A stretch of 64,000 nucleotides of DNA from Athripsodes cinereus (Eukaryota > Arthropoda > Insecta > Trichoptera > Leptoceridae), in contig OX388306.1 of the NCBI GenBank assembly GCA_947579605.1, positions 5,952,001 to 6,016,000 of the forward strand, read 5' to 3'. The translations under genes and the position numbers were made by a program. The notes beneath the pieces are model-generated. The model had not been told where the DNA came from. It saw only the letters and a program-made list of their open reading frames with translations, and did not search any database. This document shows positions 33,940 to 45,136 of this stretch, in pieces (position 1 is the stretch's first letter; the number at the start of each line of letters is the position of its first letter).

Positions 33940-34232
33940 ACCAAATAATTCAATATGATTGCCAAAATAGTAGATTGATCATCAAATCGTGATCCTCAAA
34001 TAATTCTAAATTGAACCCTAAATAATAAAATATTCCAACCAAATAATTCAATATGATCGCCAAAATAGTAGATTGATCATCAAATCGTGATCCTCAAATA
34101 ATTCTAAATTGAACCCTAAAAAATAAAATATTCCAACCAAATAATTCAATATGATCGCCAAAATAGTAGATTGATCATCAAATCGTGATCCTCAAATATT
34201 TCTAAATTGAATCCAAAACAATAAAACATTTG
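33940..34232. repeat. 98-bp tandem repeat, three units
   Basis: Units start at 33940, 34038 and 34136 with ACCAAATAATTCAATATGAT and contain AAAATAGTAGATTGATCATC and AAATCGTGATCCTCAAAT. The first unit and the end of the third are slightly diverged. There are no spacers, so it is a minisatellite rather than a CRISPR-like array. Confidence 0.85.
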
Positions 34233-34453
34233 CCGGCAAAAATAAAATCTGATTCCAATATAAATTTCTTACAGTTTTGTACATATATTACTTTTCTATA
34301 GAAAAAAAATACTCGACAACGGGTGGAGACAATTTATATTCGAAATAAAACCGGCAAAAATAAAATCTAGTACCAATGTAAATTTCCTACAGTTTCGTAC
34401 ACATTACTTTTTTTATGGAAAAAATACTCGACAACGGGTGGAGCCAATTTATG

Positions 34454-34541
34454 TTCGAACTAGATTTTATTTTCGCCGGTTTTATTTTATTTTTGCCGGC
34501 AAAAATAAAATAAAACCGGCGAAAATAAAATCTAGTTCGAA
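34454..34541. repeat. 88-bp perfect palindrome centred on GCCGGC
   Basis: The left arm runs TTCGAACTAGATTTTATTTT, CGCCGGTTTTATTTTATTTTTGCC (as two pieces), and the right arm is its exact inverse with no spacer: 44 bases per arm. It contains TTCGAA at both ends and CCGGC at the centre and mid-arm. Such a spacer-free palindrome can extrude as a cruciform and is often unstable. Confidence 0.9.
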
Positions 34542-34968
34542 TATAAATTTCCTTAAGTTTCGTATAATATTACTTTTTCTATGGAAAAAATACTCGAATA
34601 CGGGTGGTGCCGCTTAAGTATCATAGTTCCGATAATAGTGCATCTGTAACGGGTTTGAGTATTCAAATATTATCATTGTAGTCGTGAATAGTGAAATAAT
34701 AAAAAGGGTCATGTCATTTTAAGCATTCAAAGGCAAAAATAAAATAAAACCGGCGAAAATAAAATCTAGTTCGAATATAAATTTCCTTAAGTTTCGTATA
34801 ATATTACTTTTTCTATGGAAAAAATACTCGAATACGGGTGGTGCCGCTTAAGTATCATAGTTCCGATAATAGTGCATCTGCAACGGGTTTGAGTATTCAA
34901 ATATTATCATTGTAGTCGTGAATAGTGAAATAATAAAAAGGGTCATGTCATTTTAAGCATTCTTAAAA
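34499..34968. repeat. Tandem duplication of about 235 bp, near-identical units
   Basis: Unit 1 (about 34499-34731) and unit 2 (about 34732-34965) both run from GGCAAAAATAAAATAAAACC through CTAGTTCGAATATAAATTTC and GGGTGGTGCCGCTTAAGTAT to GTCATGTCATTTTAAGCATT. The only difference noticed is a T/C in CATCTGTAACGGG against CATCTGCAACGGG. Two more diverged half-units precede it (34225-34450). Confidence 0.85.
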
Positions 34969-35345
34969 AAATCACGATAGTGAAGAATGAGACTTTCTAA
35001 TGAGTTTACTTAAATATTATGAACGATTTTTGTTATTATAATAACAAATTTGGCGATCAATCTACTATTTTGGCAATCAATCTATTTATTTTATGGTCAA
35101 ATGTATTTTTTGGTGGTCATACCGAAATATTTTGACGATCGGATTTTAATATTTGTAGGTAATAATTTTGATGTTAGTTTAATTTATTTGATGATATTTA
35201 TTTTATATTTTGATGATCGGAATATGAAATATTTGGTGGTATTGTTTTGGTGTTAATTTTACTTTTTTGATTATCGTTTTATTTTTCTGATGGTCGGTGA
35301 CTAGGATCAAAAATATTATTTGATGATCATTTATATAATACCGTA

Positions 35346-36050
35346 TTAATAATATTGCACTTTCACAATATTATTATATTATGGTCCAGAGTTTTCCTGC
35401 TGAATGTTTTCGGATACACTCATAGAGATGATACATAACAAGCCGTGGACTTCCATGAAAAACCGTGTCACTTGAGGCAGTAATTCTTACAGAGCTGTCC
35501 CATTCTAACATATTTCTAACATATAATACAATCATGTGTTAGAAAAGGACACCTTGCTAAGAGTAGGTAAAGGTATTTTTTCATGGGAATATAGACCTTA
35601 TCTCCTCGACGGAAAAGCATATTATTGCTTGTATTTTAAATGCACAGTCTAGCTCTTGTAAAATGTCTCTGGTTACATCAACGTGAATGTGGAAGTTAAA
35701 ATTTAAAATTTAGGTAGCAATTTGCGCAATCGCCTAACATTTTAAAATAACTTTTAGTTTATCTTCAGTGATTTATGTCATACTGAACTATATAATTATC
35801 TATTTGGTTGTCTTTAGTTATTTTTAAGCAAACTTCCAAACCTAATAACTGAAACATAATAACAATTATGTCTGTTGATGAGATTTGTAGTATACATACA
35901 TGTACGTACATAGTTAGACTTGTAAAACATTAATTGTTAAATGTAATTGCAGTGCTGCAATATTTTGGTACAAGCATGTTGTTGCGCCATTTGTATGAAT
36001 CATCTACGACAAACCGACGTCGACTAAAGTGATAGAATAAAACAAAGACT
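35346..36050. other. No feature recognised
   Basis: No coding frame, shared repeat or element terminus was recognised. Confidence 0.4.
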
Positions 36051-36060
36051 TCTTTGTACA

Positions 36061-36929
36061 TAGAGGGTATCTTTTCCCGGATTATTTTTGTTCCCGGGAA
36101 ACGGGAAATTTTAAAATAAATTTTCCGGGATTCCCGGGAATCCCGGGAAATTCATTATTATATTTATAAATATTCAATTTTCAACAAATTTGGTATAAAA
36201 ACTCTCATAACTTGTTGACCCTTGCAAACATTTTGATTTGATAAAAAAAAACAAATTTTTGTTACCAATATAAGTAATTTGCTTAAAAAAAACTTAATAG
36301 CTGACTGACGAGATTTATTTAGGTACTCTATGTTATATCAAAATAAAAATTGTTTACAAAATATATAAACTTTTAATTTTTGATCATCCTATCAAGCAAA
36401 AAAATGTTATGGATTTTGGCAAAGCTTTTTAAAAAATGAGAAATTTCGACAAAAAAAGATTTTTTATATCGGTTAATATCCATGAATAAAACAAAAAAAA
36501 TGACAGTTGGCTGCACTAATATTTTTAAGAACTATCTAACTTTTCGAAATATGTAAAAAAAAAAATGAAAAATTTTAGGATTCTTATACATTGTCGGCCA
36601 AACACACCTCCGATTTCGAATTATATTTAGAATAATTATGCTTCTTTCAAACGAATACATTGAAGCTATAATTAAGTTTTTTTTTTTAAGTATAACACTT
36701 ATATTGGTAATTAATATTATTTTTCATATTTTCATATCAAAATATTCGTCAGCTTCTACAAGTTTATCACGACTATTACAGTTAACTAAACAAAGATTTC
36801 GGTATCGGTATGGCAATCTGCATGACTAATAATTTGTATTTTTTCCCGGGAAAGGATTCGTTTTTTTCCCGGGAAACGGGAAATAAAAATTAGAGGGTTT
36901 TCCCGGGAATTCCCGGGAGTAACCCTCTA
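36061..36929. mobile_element. hAT-type element, CCCGGG-rich, with perfect 8-bp TSD
   Basis: Begins TAGAGGGTATCTTTTCCCGG and ends CCCGGGAGTAACCCTCTA. The flanks are TTTGTACA at 36053-36060 and 36930-36937. Both ends are crowded with TTCCCGGGAA palindromes (about ten CCCGG words in total), and the AT-rich interior has no transposase-like frame. It is probably non-autonomous. Confidence 0.8.
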
Positions 36930-36949
36930 TTTGTACATGTAATGAAACG

Positions 36950-37140
36950 GTCTTCTGCCTTCGGGTTTACCCTGCAGAATACCTTTAGTTGCCCTTTCTT
37001 TTTGTGATGAAAGGTTGGTTAGCTGTGGAGCGAATTTCTTCATTGCTTTTGAGCTTCCAGGTTCTTTCTGCAATACTCAATCGTGGACCCGATATTTTTC
37101 ATAGAATCCTATTTTCAAAAGACAGAAGTCTTTGGGATAC
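36950..37140 (-). mobile_element. Possible LINE RT scrap
   Basis: The inverse includes ACCCGAAGGCAGAAGACCGT, similar to the ACCCGAGGGCAGAAGACCGT at about 52950 that precedes a GRPR motif. Nothing else is recognisable. Confidence 0.3.
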
Positions 37141-37169
37141 GGCGTGAGTATATATTATAAATATATATT

Positions 37170-38230
37170 TTCTACATGAAAACAATTCTAAAAGGTGTCC
37201 ATAGAAATGCTGAAGCGTTTCAGCCGAGCTACATTTTTACATATGGTGTAAGAAACAGAAATAAATTGGAGCCCCCAAGACTGCGAACCACTTTCGCACA
37301 GAGACAGTATTGCTTTCTTGCTCCGAGACTATATAACAGGGTGATCCCGGACATAGAGAGTGAACTGTTGCCCAATGATCGAAATTTTAAGAGGCTTATA
37401 GTGGAGTGGCTCAATGCTAGAGGAAGGGAGCGGTGTGCTTTTGTTCTCCTAAATGTAGACAGATGAAATATTCTCTGATCTTTCGTTTGTTCGGATGGGG
37501 AGGGGGGGTGTGGTTTGCGGTGTGGTGGATTATGTTTGTGTGTTCTGGGGAGGGAATATAACGGGCAGCTAACTGACTATGGGCGCATGTGTGTGTATTT
37601 GTATCGTGTGTGTGTGTATGTGAGTTGGTGGGTCGTGTATGTGTGTACATGTGTGAGTTCGTGTTGTGAGGGTGTGTGTGTGTGTGTGTGTGTGGAAGGG
37701 TGTGTATGTGTTTAGAATAGTTTTTCTTTTTATTTTTTTTTTTTTTTTTCCCTTCATCATTCTTATATCTTGGACAAATCTTCTTTTTTTCAATTTTGGA
37801 CCGCCTATTGTAGTTGTAGTGTGTGTTTGTTTTGTTTTATTTTTTTGAGAAAGAATACTGTTATCACCGTCCCAGAACAGAGCAATCTAGTGGGACGGTG
37901 TAATTTCCCTGTCTTGCGTGAATCAATTAGCGACGTACACGATCAGGCGGGCCGGGGGTGGCCTGATATGTGACCCTATTTTATACAAAGACCAACATAC
38001 CTAATTTATCCATTTTTTGGTCCCTATGAGAGCTGCCCCTGGCTCGCTCATCTGAGATCCCTATAGGGAGCCCATGATGAGTTTGATAAGAAGAAAGAGT
38101 GGTATGTGTTGTCCATAATAATTTAAAATATATTGTGAAAATTGTCAAATGTACCTATTGTAAGAGGGGAAATAAAAGAATTTCATTTCATTTCATTTCA
38201 TTTCATTTCATTTCATTTCATTTCATTTCA
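37170..38230 (+). mobile_element. LINE 3' end with GT-rich 3' UTR and (TTTCA)n tail
   Basis: The frame 37176-37466 reads FTYGVRNRNKLEPPRLRTTF, AQRQYCFLAPRLYNRVIPDI and FKRLIVEWLNARGRE, the layout that ends several insect R1/jockey/CR1-related RTs (YxxRxxxxLxxPRxRT...PxLYNxxP...F). A long 3' UTR follows: a G-run, GT-rich sequence (37590-37710), a pyrimidine stretch, a GGGACGGTGTAATTTCCCTG block, and AATAAAAGAA leading into about twelve TTTCA units at 38180-38230. It is 5'-truncated; no upstream RT motif is present. Confidence 0.7.
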
Positions 38231-38231
38231 A

Positions 38232-39465
38232 TTTCATATAAAAAAAAATATAAATCAATAGATAGATATATAGATAGATTTACAATCCAATTCTTTAGGT
38301 ACCTACTTCACATCAACGAAGGTAATAATTAAACGCCTTCAAGTAGTTATTGCATGGATATTAGGTGGGTATAATAATGCTTAATCGTGTGCAGTGCACG
38401 GTTGCTTCTCGTTATCATAGCAATAAATATAAATGATTATGCAGATTATAATAACAATAATACATCATAATAGACCCGATTTACTATTACAAATAATAAC
38501 GGATAGACAAATACATACATCATAATAGACCCGATTTAGTATTACATGATAAACGTAATAAAATAACGTACCTAATAGACATCGTTGTCCTAAATACACA
38601 TAATATTACACAAACAACCGTCGCAGAAAAAATACGTAAATATACCGAACTAGCAGGATAAATAAAAAATATTTGGCATTCTAGGTTCGTTTATAATAAT
38701 GTCTTCAGTCATGTAAGCTACTGGGGTAACTCCGAAATCTATTATAATAAACACTTGTTAGAGAGGCAGCTTAATAAACACTTGTAATAAACACTTCTTC
38801 CGATTAGATTTAACACAATGTTGCATTGTGTAGACATGGTTCTCCTATCGAGGTTTCTGATTGACTTTTTCAAAAGTTTTGAACACAGACATTTCAAGTA
38901 CAATGTTGGTATTTTGAACCCGCGTTCTGAGCCTAATCCTTTGATATTCTGTATATCTGGATAGGTGACTTTTTCCCGGCATTAGACTGTTAAATTTTTG
39001 TTTAACCATGACTGATCATATGAAGACTTATTTGGTTGTATAATGCTGAGAAGTAGGATGGCAATTACTGTAATATATTTATGTGATAACAATACAATAC
39101 AATACAATGATTGGCGAGCAGTATTGCATGTACATAAATTATTGTAATGTGGGTAAGTATTATGTACTTCCTTTTGCGCGTATCTGATAATTCTCGTACT
39201 ATGACTAAATGATTTTGTTTCATATAGCAGAAAAACCACAGGTAACGTGGCGTAGAACATATTTTCAATCAGGCCTAGACCTAGCCAGGGCCATCGTCTA
39301 TTGTATCACACAGAATACAGATTACAGATCCTGTAGATGTTAACCATATTTTTTTATTATTTTAAACCACTCTATGTCAAACGTTTTACACTTGATTTTT
39401 GACGAACACTTGTGTTAAGTTACTAGAAAATTTGCAAATAAGGGTAGGAGACATATTATTACCAC
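38232..39465. other. No feature recognised
   Basis: A CATCATAATAGACCCGATTT block is repeated at about 38463 and 38518 (55 bp apart). Nothing else was recognised. Confidence 0.4.
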
Positions 39466-39469
39466 TACC

Positions 39470-39850
39470 CACTACCTGGCCCTGCTTTCTCTGAACGTCT
39501 ATACGCAGGTGGGCGGAGAATCCGCAAATATGCGAACCTTTCGTAGCCAAAGAACACCTTGCTGCAGGAGTCGAACTAGACTATAGGGCCTGGAAAACCC
39601 TGATTCGACTGAGATGTGGTTTAGGAAACTGCCTCTGGTGTAGGGGCTTTCTACAAGACGAATCTGGAGCGTGTGACTGCAATGCAGCACAGACCATGCC
39701 ACACTTGTTGGAGTGTCCATTGTGCCCTGTCACATGCAATATGGAGGATATTTTTGACGCATCTCCATGTGCTGTGCGTTTGCACAGTACTGGTGATCAG
39801 TTTGATTGTTTTTTTTTCTGGGTTTCGACACGATAAAAAAAACACCACTC
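39470..39850 (+). mobile_element. LINE C-terminal (post-RT zinc-knuckle) fragment with 3' UTR
   Basis: A plus-strand frame reads GVELDYRAWKTLIRLRCGLG, NCLWCRGF, then GACDCNAAQTMPHLLECPLCP. This matches the region after the RT in many LINEs: RxxWxxLNRxRxGxGxC, then CxCGxxxQTxxHLxxCP, with a C-x-C...H...C zinc-binding set (C, C, H, C all present). A short 3' UTR follows. Confidence 0.75.
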
Positions 39851-40269
39851 CAAGTCATAAATGTGTTATATAATAATAAATAGTGTTATAATATTATGTT
39901 TTTGTTAATATTACTCAGTTCATTGTAAGTAAATGGTTATTTTATGTAAATGGATGACGTCTAACGACGCTACATGTTATAATTACCTACATGCTTACAC
40001 AGACTTCTTTAAGTTTTAATTATTATCAATAAAAAAATATGTAGTACGAGGAATCGTATGAAAAGCATGAAAATGGTAATAATTTCTATTCAGTTATGGA
40101 AGTGAAGAATATGTTCATATTATTGTCAACTAAAATGTGTTGGCAATAACTGTTTTGATAATAAATGTTTACTATAGTAATCAAGGGTTTATCCGACTCG
40201 ACGTGGACAAACGATTTCTAGAGTGATAATAATAGAGAACAAGTAGGTGTACCTGAATAAATATTATGA

Positions 40270-40388
40270 AAAGTTAGAAGGTCGTAGATTAGATGGTCAT
40301 ATGATGTAAGAATGATCGCTGAAAGGAAATTAATGGAGCAAGCTCAAGACAGAAAGAAGTGGAAAATCATGAAAAAAAAAGGAAAATA
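40270..40388 (+). mobile_element. LINE RT extreme C-terminal scrap
   Basis: A short frame reads WSYDVRMIAERKLMEQAQDR followed by KKWKIM. This matches the final RWxDDIxxIAxxxWxxxAQDRxxWK signature of endonuclease-RT LINEs. The GRPxxR portion just upstream is decayed. Confidence 0.55.
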
Positions 40389-40394
40389 TATCTC

Positions 40395-40660
40395 GTGTAG
40401 TTCCCGATAGCTAATAGGTCTCCCACTCTTTTCCGTTAGTTTTCAAGTCTCCTTTCTCCTAAGAGTCAGGTATTCGTAAAATATGTACATATATAGCGTT
40501 TGAGACATTTAAATCTTCCAAGTATGGTGGCTATCGAAGTATGCCACCAATCCTGATTATTCTTGCTTTTACTGGGACGGAGAGGACAACTTAGATGTTT
40601 ATTACGTGTAGTTGGTTCGCTGGCTACCCCATTTGTGGAAAATGCCGTCATGGTGTTAAT
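40395..40660 (+). repeat. SINE-1 copy
   Basis: TAGGTCTCCCACTCTTTTCC, GTTAGTTTTCAAGTCTCC, a GCCACCAATCCTGATTATTC block, GGACGGAGAGGACAACTTAG, and TGGCTACCCCATTTGTGG plus GCCGTCATGGTGTTAAT follow the full SINE-1 order. A full-length but diverged copy. Confidence 0.75.
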
Positions 40661-40661
40661 T

Positions 40662-42240
40662 AAAAAGTTATGGTGAATTTATAATGGAGAGTAGATATGA
40701 GGTAAGATGAATTTAATTTATTTTCCTGAAATATTATAAAACTCAAAATATAACATTTTCACAATTTAAATTCATTTACTTATACACTTTAATACTACCT
40801 CACTGGGTTTGCACCCGTGTCGAGGTATAATGGATGAATAGGTCGGTCTAAGAAAAGATGGGCTGATGATATACCTACTTTATTCCCTTTTCAGGCAGGA
40901 GGTGGGCAAGGAAGGCTCTAAAAAGAAACATGTAATTTGAATGGTATTGAAAAGTCTAGTCTCAAGCAGTGGAGAAATTACTGATAATGAAATCTAGGCA
41001 TAATTTTCTCCTTAATCTGGGACTGGACGAATCTGAAAGCCGTGTAGCGTTCCAATCTAAAGCCTTTTTTTATTTTTGTCTTTGAATCTTTCGATTTTTT
41101 ATTATTTTTATTGTATTTTTTTTAAAATTATTGTTGTTACATTAAAAATTACCTCGATACGGATGCAAATCCAGTGCGGTAGTATTGAATGTATAAATAT
41201 GAATCTAAATTGGGAAAAATGTTAAAAAATAAAAATTTGTGTAATTTAATATATTATAAATAAAATTTTAAAAATTCTTAAGCATTTATCTATCAATAAA
41301 AAAATAGTGTAGTATTGAAAAAATATCTAATCTCAATCTCAAGCTGAATTAATTAAAATCAAGATTCATAACGCAAGGACGTTTGTTATTTCATCTGAAC
41401 TAGAAATTTTCCGCGAGATCCTAAAGCCGCTATTAATGAATTCCTACCATAGAGTTAATGTGACATTAACATTGAATATCTAAAACCATAGATATAAATG
41501 CAAATTAAAATTCTTTAGTTGACTCACCTGATATAGTTAGAAAGAGTCACTCGATAGTTTAAAACAATATACAACAAAGATGAATGGAACTTGCGTCTAT
41601 GTAAAAGTAAGCACGATTTCTTTGATAATCAGCCGAAACTGGTTTTGTGCTATCAATTATTTATAAGCACACTACCAATAGTGATCTAGTGACATCTCAA
41701 TGCGTTGGTATCGTGCTTCTAATATCAGCTACACAATATATTATTTTATAAATGATCAGATCGTTTTGGCTGATGTAACTTTGGTTTGAATGCAATCAGA
41801 TACAAGTATTTCAATAGATAATACGACAGCTCATTACATGTAAGATAGTATATTCGCGGTGGAAACTAAATAAAATAATTTTATTATACAGATAAAGTCC
41901 GAACTCAATCCTGAATGCGATGTGAAGGATAGAAAAAAATCAGAATAGAAGTCCGAATACTCTCTTCTTCTTCTTCTACGTGTGTCGTATTGCTTTTATG
42001 AAGTCGGGTTTAATACTAATTTAATATATTAATTATCGATGTTTCAGAAGATTCCGAAGGTGATTTGGCTTTAATAATCAGAAGATGGATGTTAAAAAGA
42101 ATGATCCAATATTTCCTCTTTTGTTGACTCAGGGTTGCTAAACTCGTCCTCTATGGATGTGGGTCTCCAACACCCGGTACGAGGAAGGAACGTGAAGGGT
42201 TGTCCTTTTTTTGCGATAGACAAAACTATGTAAATTTGTG
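40662..42240. other. No feature recognised
   Basis: No element termini were recognised. ACCTCACTGGGTTTGCACCCG near 40797 and its rough inverse ACGGATGCAAATCCAGTGCGG near 41159 hint at an old inverted-repeat element of about 380 bp. Confidence 0.35.
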
Positions 42241-42244
42241 AAAT

Positions 42245-42355
42245 CTTCCTGAAATTTTATCACCAATAAACTCGCCCTCTTTACATTGAATTGTATAACT
42301 GATGTTTTTATGATCTTTGTAACCAATAATGAAGAATAAAATAAATAAATATAAA
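42245..42355 (+). mobile_element. LINE 3' tail
   Basis: ACCAATAAACTCGCCCTC, TTTACATTGAATTGTATAAC, TTTGTAACCAATAATGAAG and AATAAAATAAATAAATA follow the same order as 58455-58622. Confidence 0.6.
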
Positions 42356-42662
42356 AGTCGAGGATATCATGAATGTTTCGAATTTCTATACCTTTTCGAA
42401 AATCTGGCGAAGAGGAGGGAGGGGGAGTAGAAATTTTGAGTGTAAGGAAAATCATGCAAAAAACAAGTTTCTCAAAGTTAGACAATCAATGTCTTCAATC
42501 GGTCAACGGAGATAAAAAGGTTGGAGTCCTGGAGACCACTGTCCTATGGATAATAAAATAGAGATTAGTAAAATGGCATTTAGTACATAAAAAAAATATT
42601 CCGCTTAATCCTCCAATGGGACAACACGTTACTTGCTTATAAACTTGTGCATTAGACAAGTG

Positions 42663-43039
42663 TAGTGTTGTGGAATTCTCAAGAAATAATTTTTGGAGAA
42701 ATTTACTTCGAGAAATTTCTCGCTAAATTTCTCGAAGTAGAGAATTTACCGAGATTTTTTTTTTTTTATTTAACAGTAAAATAATAATAAATCAGTACTT
42801 TATTCAATCAATCAATAACAATGTACAAATGTTGAGACAATTTATCACTAATATTGCTACAATTAAAGTTAGTCAATACCGGATATTTTTTCATATATTT
42901 TGTAGGGGAATTCCGTCGTATTATCGCCAATAAATAATAGGGGAATCCCCATGGGAAAAAATCAGACAAATTTCTCTTCAATCAGAGAATTTTTTTTTTT
43001 TTTTTCAAAAATTTTCAATTTTCTCTACTCACATCACTA
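42663..43039. mobile_element. hAT-type MITE (AGAAATTTCTC family), second copy with perfect TSD
   Basis: It has the same termini as 28555-28947 (TAGTGTTGTGGAATTCTC and CTACTCACATCACTA). It is flanked by its own 8-bp duplication, GACAAGTG, at 42655-42662 and 43040-43047. The body is almost collinear with the first copy, but a T-run replaces part of the right palindrome near 42987-43010. Confidence 0.85.
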
Positions 43040-43047
43040 GACAAGTG

Positions 43048-43538
43048 GTATGTTTGAATGCAGTAGTGTAAATATTCGAGCTAGGGTTTAATCAGATTTC
43101 GGACTGATTCAGCCAATGCTCGCCTTCGTAAATCAATTCCAGTTATCATCATTGATTTTTAATTACAATGTACGTGTTTTATCATCACAGATATCTAATT
43201 ATCATTGATGCTATACATCTGTTGAGATCTCACAGACATCAGTGCATACTATTGTTATTTTTATTACATATCTAGGTACCATATATTACTATAGTAAGTT
43301 AAGCTGAAACATTGTATGGAAATGCGCAGTAACAAACCAATGTACGTGCGTTCGTTACATTTTATGTAGGTACGTAGTTATTACTTGGAGTGGAAGTAAG
43401 AGACATTCTATAAAATTCATTCGGTATCCTACCAATAGGCAACTTGTAAGGAACGACCTGATATATATAACTACACAAGTAAGTACTGAAAAAAATCAGT
43501 ACCTATTTTATCTTTTGGTAGGCCAGACAAATTTTCTT
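43048..43538. other. No feature recognised
   Basis: No coding frame, shared repeat or element terminus was recognised. Confidence 0.4.
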
Positions 43539-43539
43539 C

Positions 43540-43930
43540 AGTGGAGACCCAGGCAAAGAAGAATTGGTCCCCCATTATTTTCTGTACGTTTTCGAGTATA
43601 CTGTAAAAGGCAATTAGTGTTTAATGGCAAAAACTAAAGACATAAATCTGAATTCCGCGATGAGGCTTATTGCCACTCTTTTTTTATTTATTTTATTTAT
43701 TCATTCTTTACTGTACATTGATAAAAAACAATTACATAAAAGGTATACATTCAAATTAAATACAATCAATATACAGAGGGCGAGTTTATCGCAAAGGCGC
43801 GATCTCTTCCAACTAACCCAACTAACTCATCCTGAATGTCTTGATTTTTGTTGGCACGGAGAGGACGACTTGTATGTTTATCATTGTCTGCTGGCTACCT
43901 TATTAGTGAGAAATGACGTGATGGCAAGTA
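43540..43930 (+). repeat. SINE-1 split by an inverted LINE tail
   Basis: The SINE-1 head and centre run from GAATTGGTCCCCCATTATTT to CGCGATGAGGCTTATTGCCAC at about 43677. The body resumes at about 43823 with ACTCATCCTGAATGTCTTGA and ends CTGGCTACCTTATTAGTGAG, AAATGACGTGATGGC. The intervening 145 bases are the inverse LINE tail. Confidence 0.75.
43678..43822 (-). mobile_element. LINE 3' tail inserted in SINE-1
   Basis: On the minus strand: GTTAGTTGGAAGAGATCGCG, CCTTTGCGATAAACTCGCCC, TCTGTATATTGATTGTATTT and an AATAAATAAAATAAAT end. It is the clearest copy of this tail in the window and preserves the GCG...CGC hairpin. Confidence 0.75.
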
Positions 43931-44389
43931 ATTTTTCTAAATTATATTAGATTTTATGTGTTCATGGTTGAATAGATTGAGTTTCATATAGCCGAGTCTT
44001 TTATAGAATTTTTAGAATAATAATTACTTATATGCATAATTATTTTCTATCTTCCAAGAATTCTTTTCTTTAAAACATAGATATATTATAATTGTATTAT
44101 AGCTCCATTAAATCCACAGTAAAAAAAGTATTGACATTAAAAATAAATTAAGTCAATTGAATTAACATAATTCTGAGATTATTAAAAAGAAATACTAATG
44201 AATTGGCGGATTTTCCGGATTTTTTGTTTTAAGAATACATGAACAGGGGAAAACTTTAAAATTTATGGTGATGGGAACTCAGAAGTTACTCGTTATTAAT
44301 CATTAACTAAGAATTGTTGGTAGGTACCTACGTAATATATTAAATTCTAAAATTAAAAAACAAGTGTTTTATTCTCTATCAATGTCTGA

Positions 44390-44518
44390 CGTTGAGAACG
44401 ACTATTCTCAGCTACCGCGCATGCGCATATTTTTGACTAGATAATATTATAGTCCTAGAGTTTAAGATCGAGACAAGATTAAGATCGAATTTGGATTGAC
44501 AAGAGTAACCCTGCTGTT
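44390..44518 (+). repeat. Partial copy of the 24075-24256 MITE
   Basis: AAGATTAAGATCGAATTTGG and ATTGACAAGAGTAACCCTGC match its right terminus, and AACGACTATTCTCAGCTACC with TTTTTGACTAGATAATATTA its interior. The left terminus is missing. Confidence 0.5.
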
Positions 44519-44538
44519 GAATACCCATGTACATACCG

Positions 44539-44902
44539 TTAAATTTATATATCAATTTAGTAAGCAGGTATCTCTGTAGATAGGTACCTACCTAAATCAC
44601 ATGATCCGGCTCGAAGGACCATATGATAAATTAGTGATCAGAATTGTGGATATTTAAATTAAAGATTGGTGTTTTACTTAATTAAATAATATTATAATTG
44701 AAAGAATCGTTTAAATATGTACACATTACTAAACATACAATGCGGCAGTGAAAAAATATAACAAAACACAATATTCAAAATTGTTCCATTTTCAAACTAC
44801 TAATAAATTTAAACAAACTACTACACTTCTATTAAATGATGTGATTTAGGTAGGTACCTATCTACAGAGGTACCTCCTTACTAAATTGATATATAAATTT
44901 AA
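44539..44902. mobile_element. MITE with TIRs of about 65 bp
   Basis: GTTAAATTTATATATCAATT, TAGTAAGCAGGTATCTCTG and TAGATAGGTACCTACCTAAA at the left are mirrored at 44838-44902 with about five differences. CATAC on both sides may be a short TSD. The interior (about 235 bp) is AT-rich and non-coding. Confidence 0.65.
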
Positions 44903-45136
44903 CACATACTTTCATCAAAATTTCTTTCAATATCATTCAGTAGAACATTCTATAACGACCTTCTCTAGGTAGAAAAATCTAGATGAATCTAGATAATATC
45001 GACATAAATTGCTCGGTAACGGATCATTCTGGTTATTATTACAGTAATACATACATACTTGTTATATTATTAATAAACTATGTACTACAAGTTGGTTAAT
45101 TAGTGCATTACAATATATCATATACTCACCTCTTAA

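Larger units (their letters stand above)
33908..35345. mobile_element. Composite non-coding element with ATGATCATCAAA-type inverted ends
   Basis: The left end begins TGATCATCAAAAATATACC and the right end closes AAATATTATTTGATGATCA. Both flanks are full of GATCATCAAAT-like words in opposite orientation, so the whole looks like one foldback or TIR element. It contains a 98-bp tandem array, repeated CCGGCAAAAATAAAATCT blocks, an 88-bp palindrome and a duplication of about 235 bp. No protein frame was recognised. The superfamily is not assigned. Confidence 0.55.

Noticed and set aside
33940..34232. Regular direct repeats, checked as a possible CRISPR array
   Set aside because: The units are contiguous 98-bp repeats without unique spacers, in an insect-like genome.
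37417..37848. Frames rich in THTHTH or VCVCV residues on both strands
   Set aside because: They are translations of the GT-rich LINE 3' UTR.
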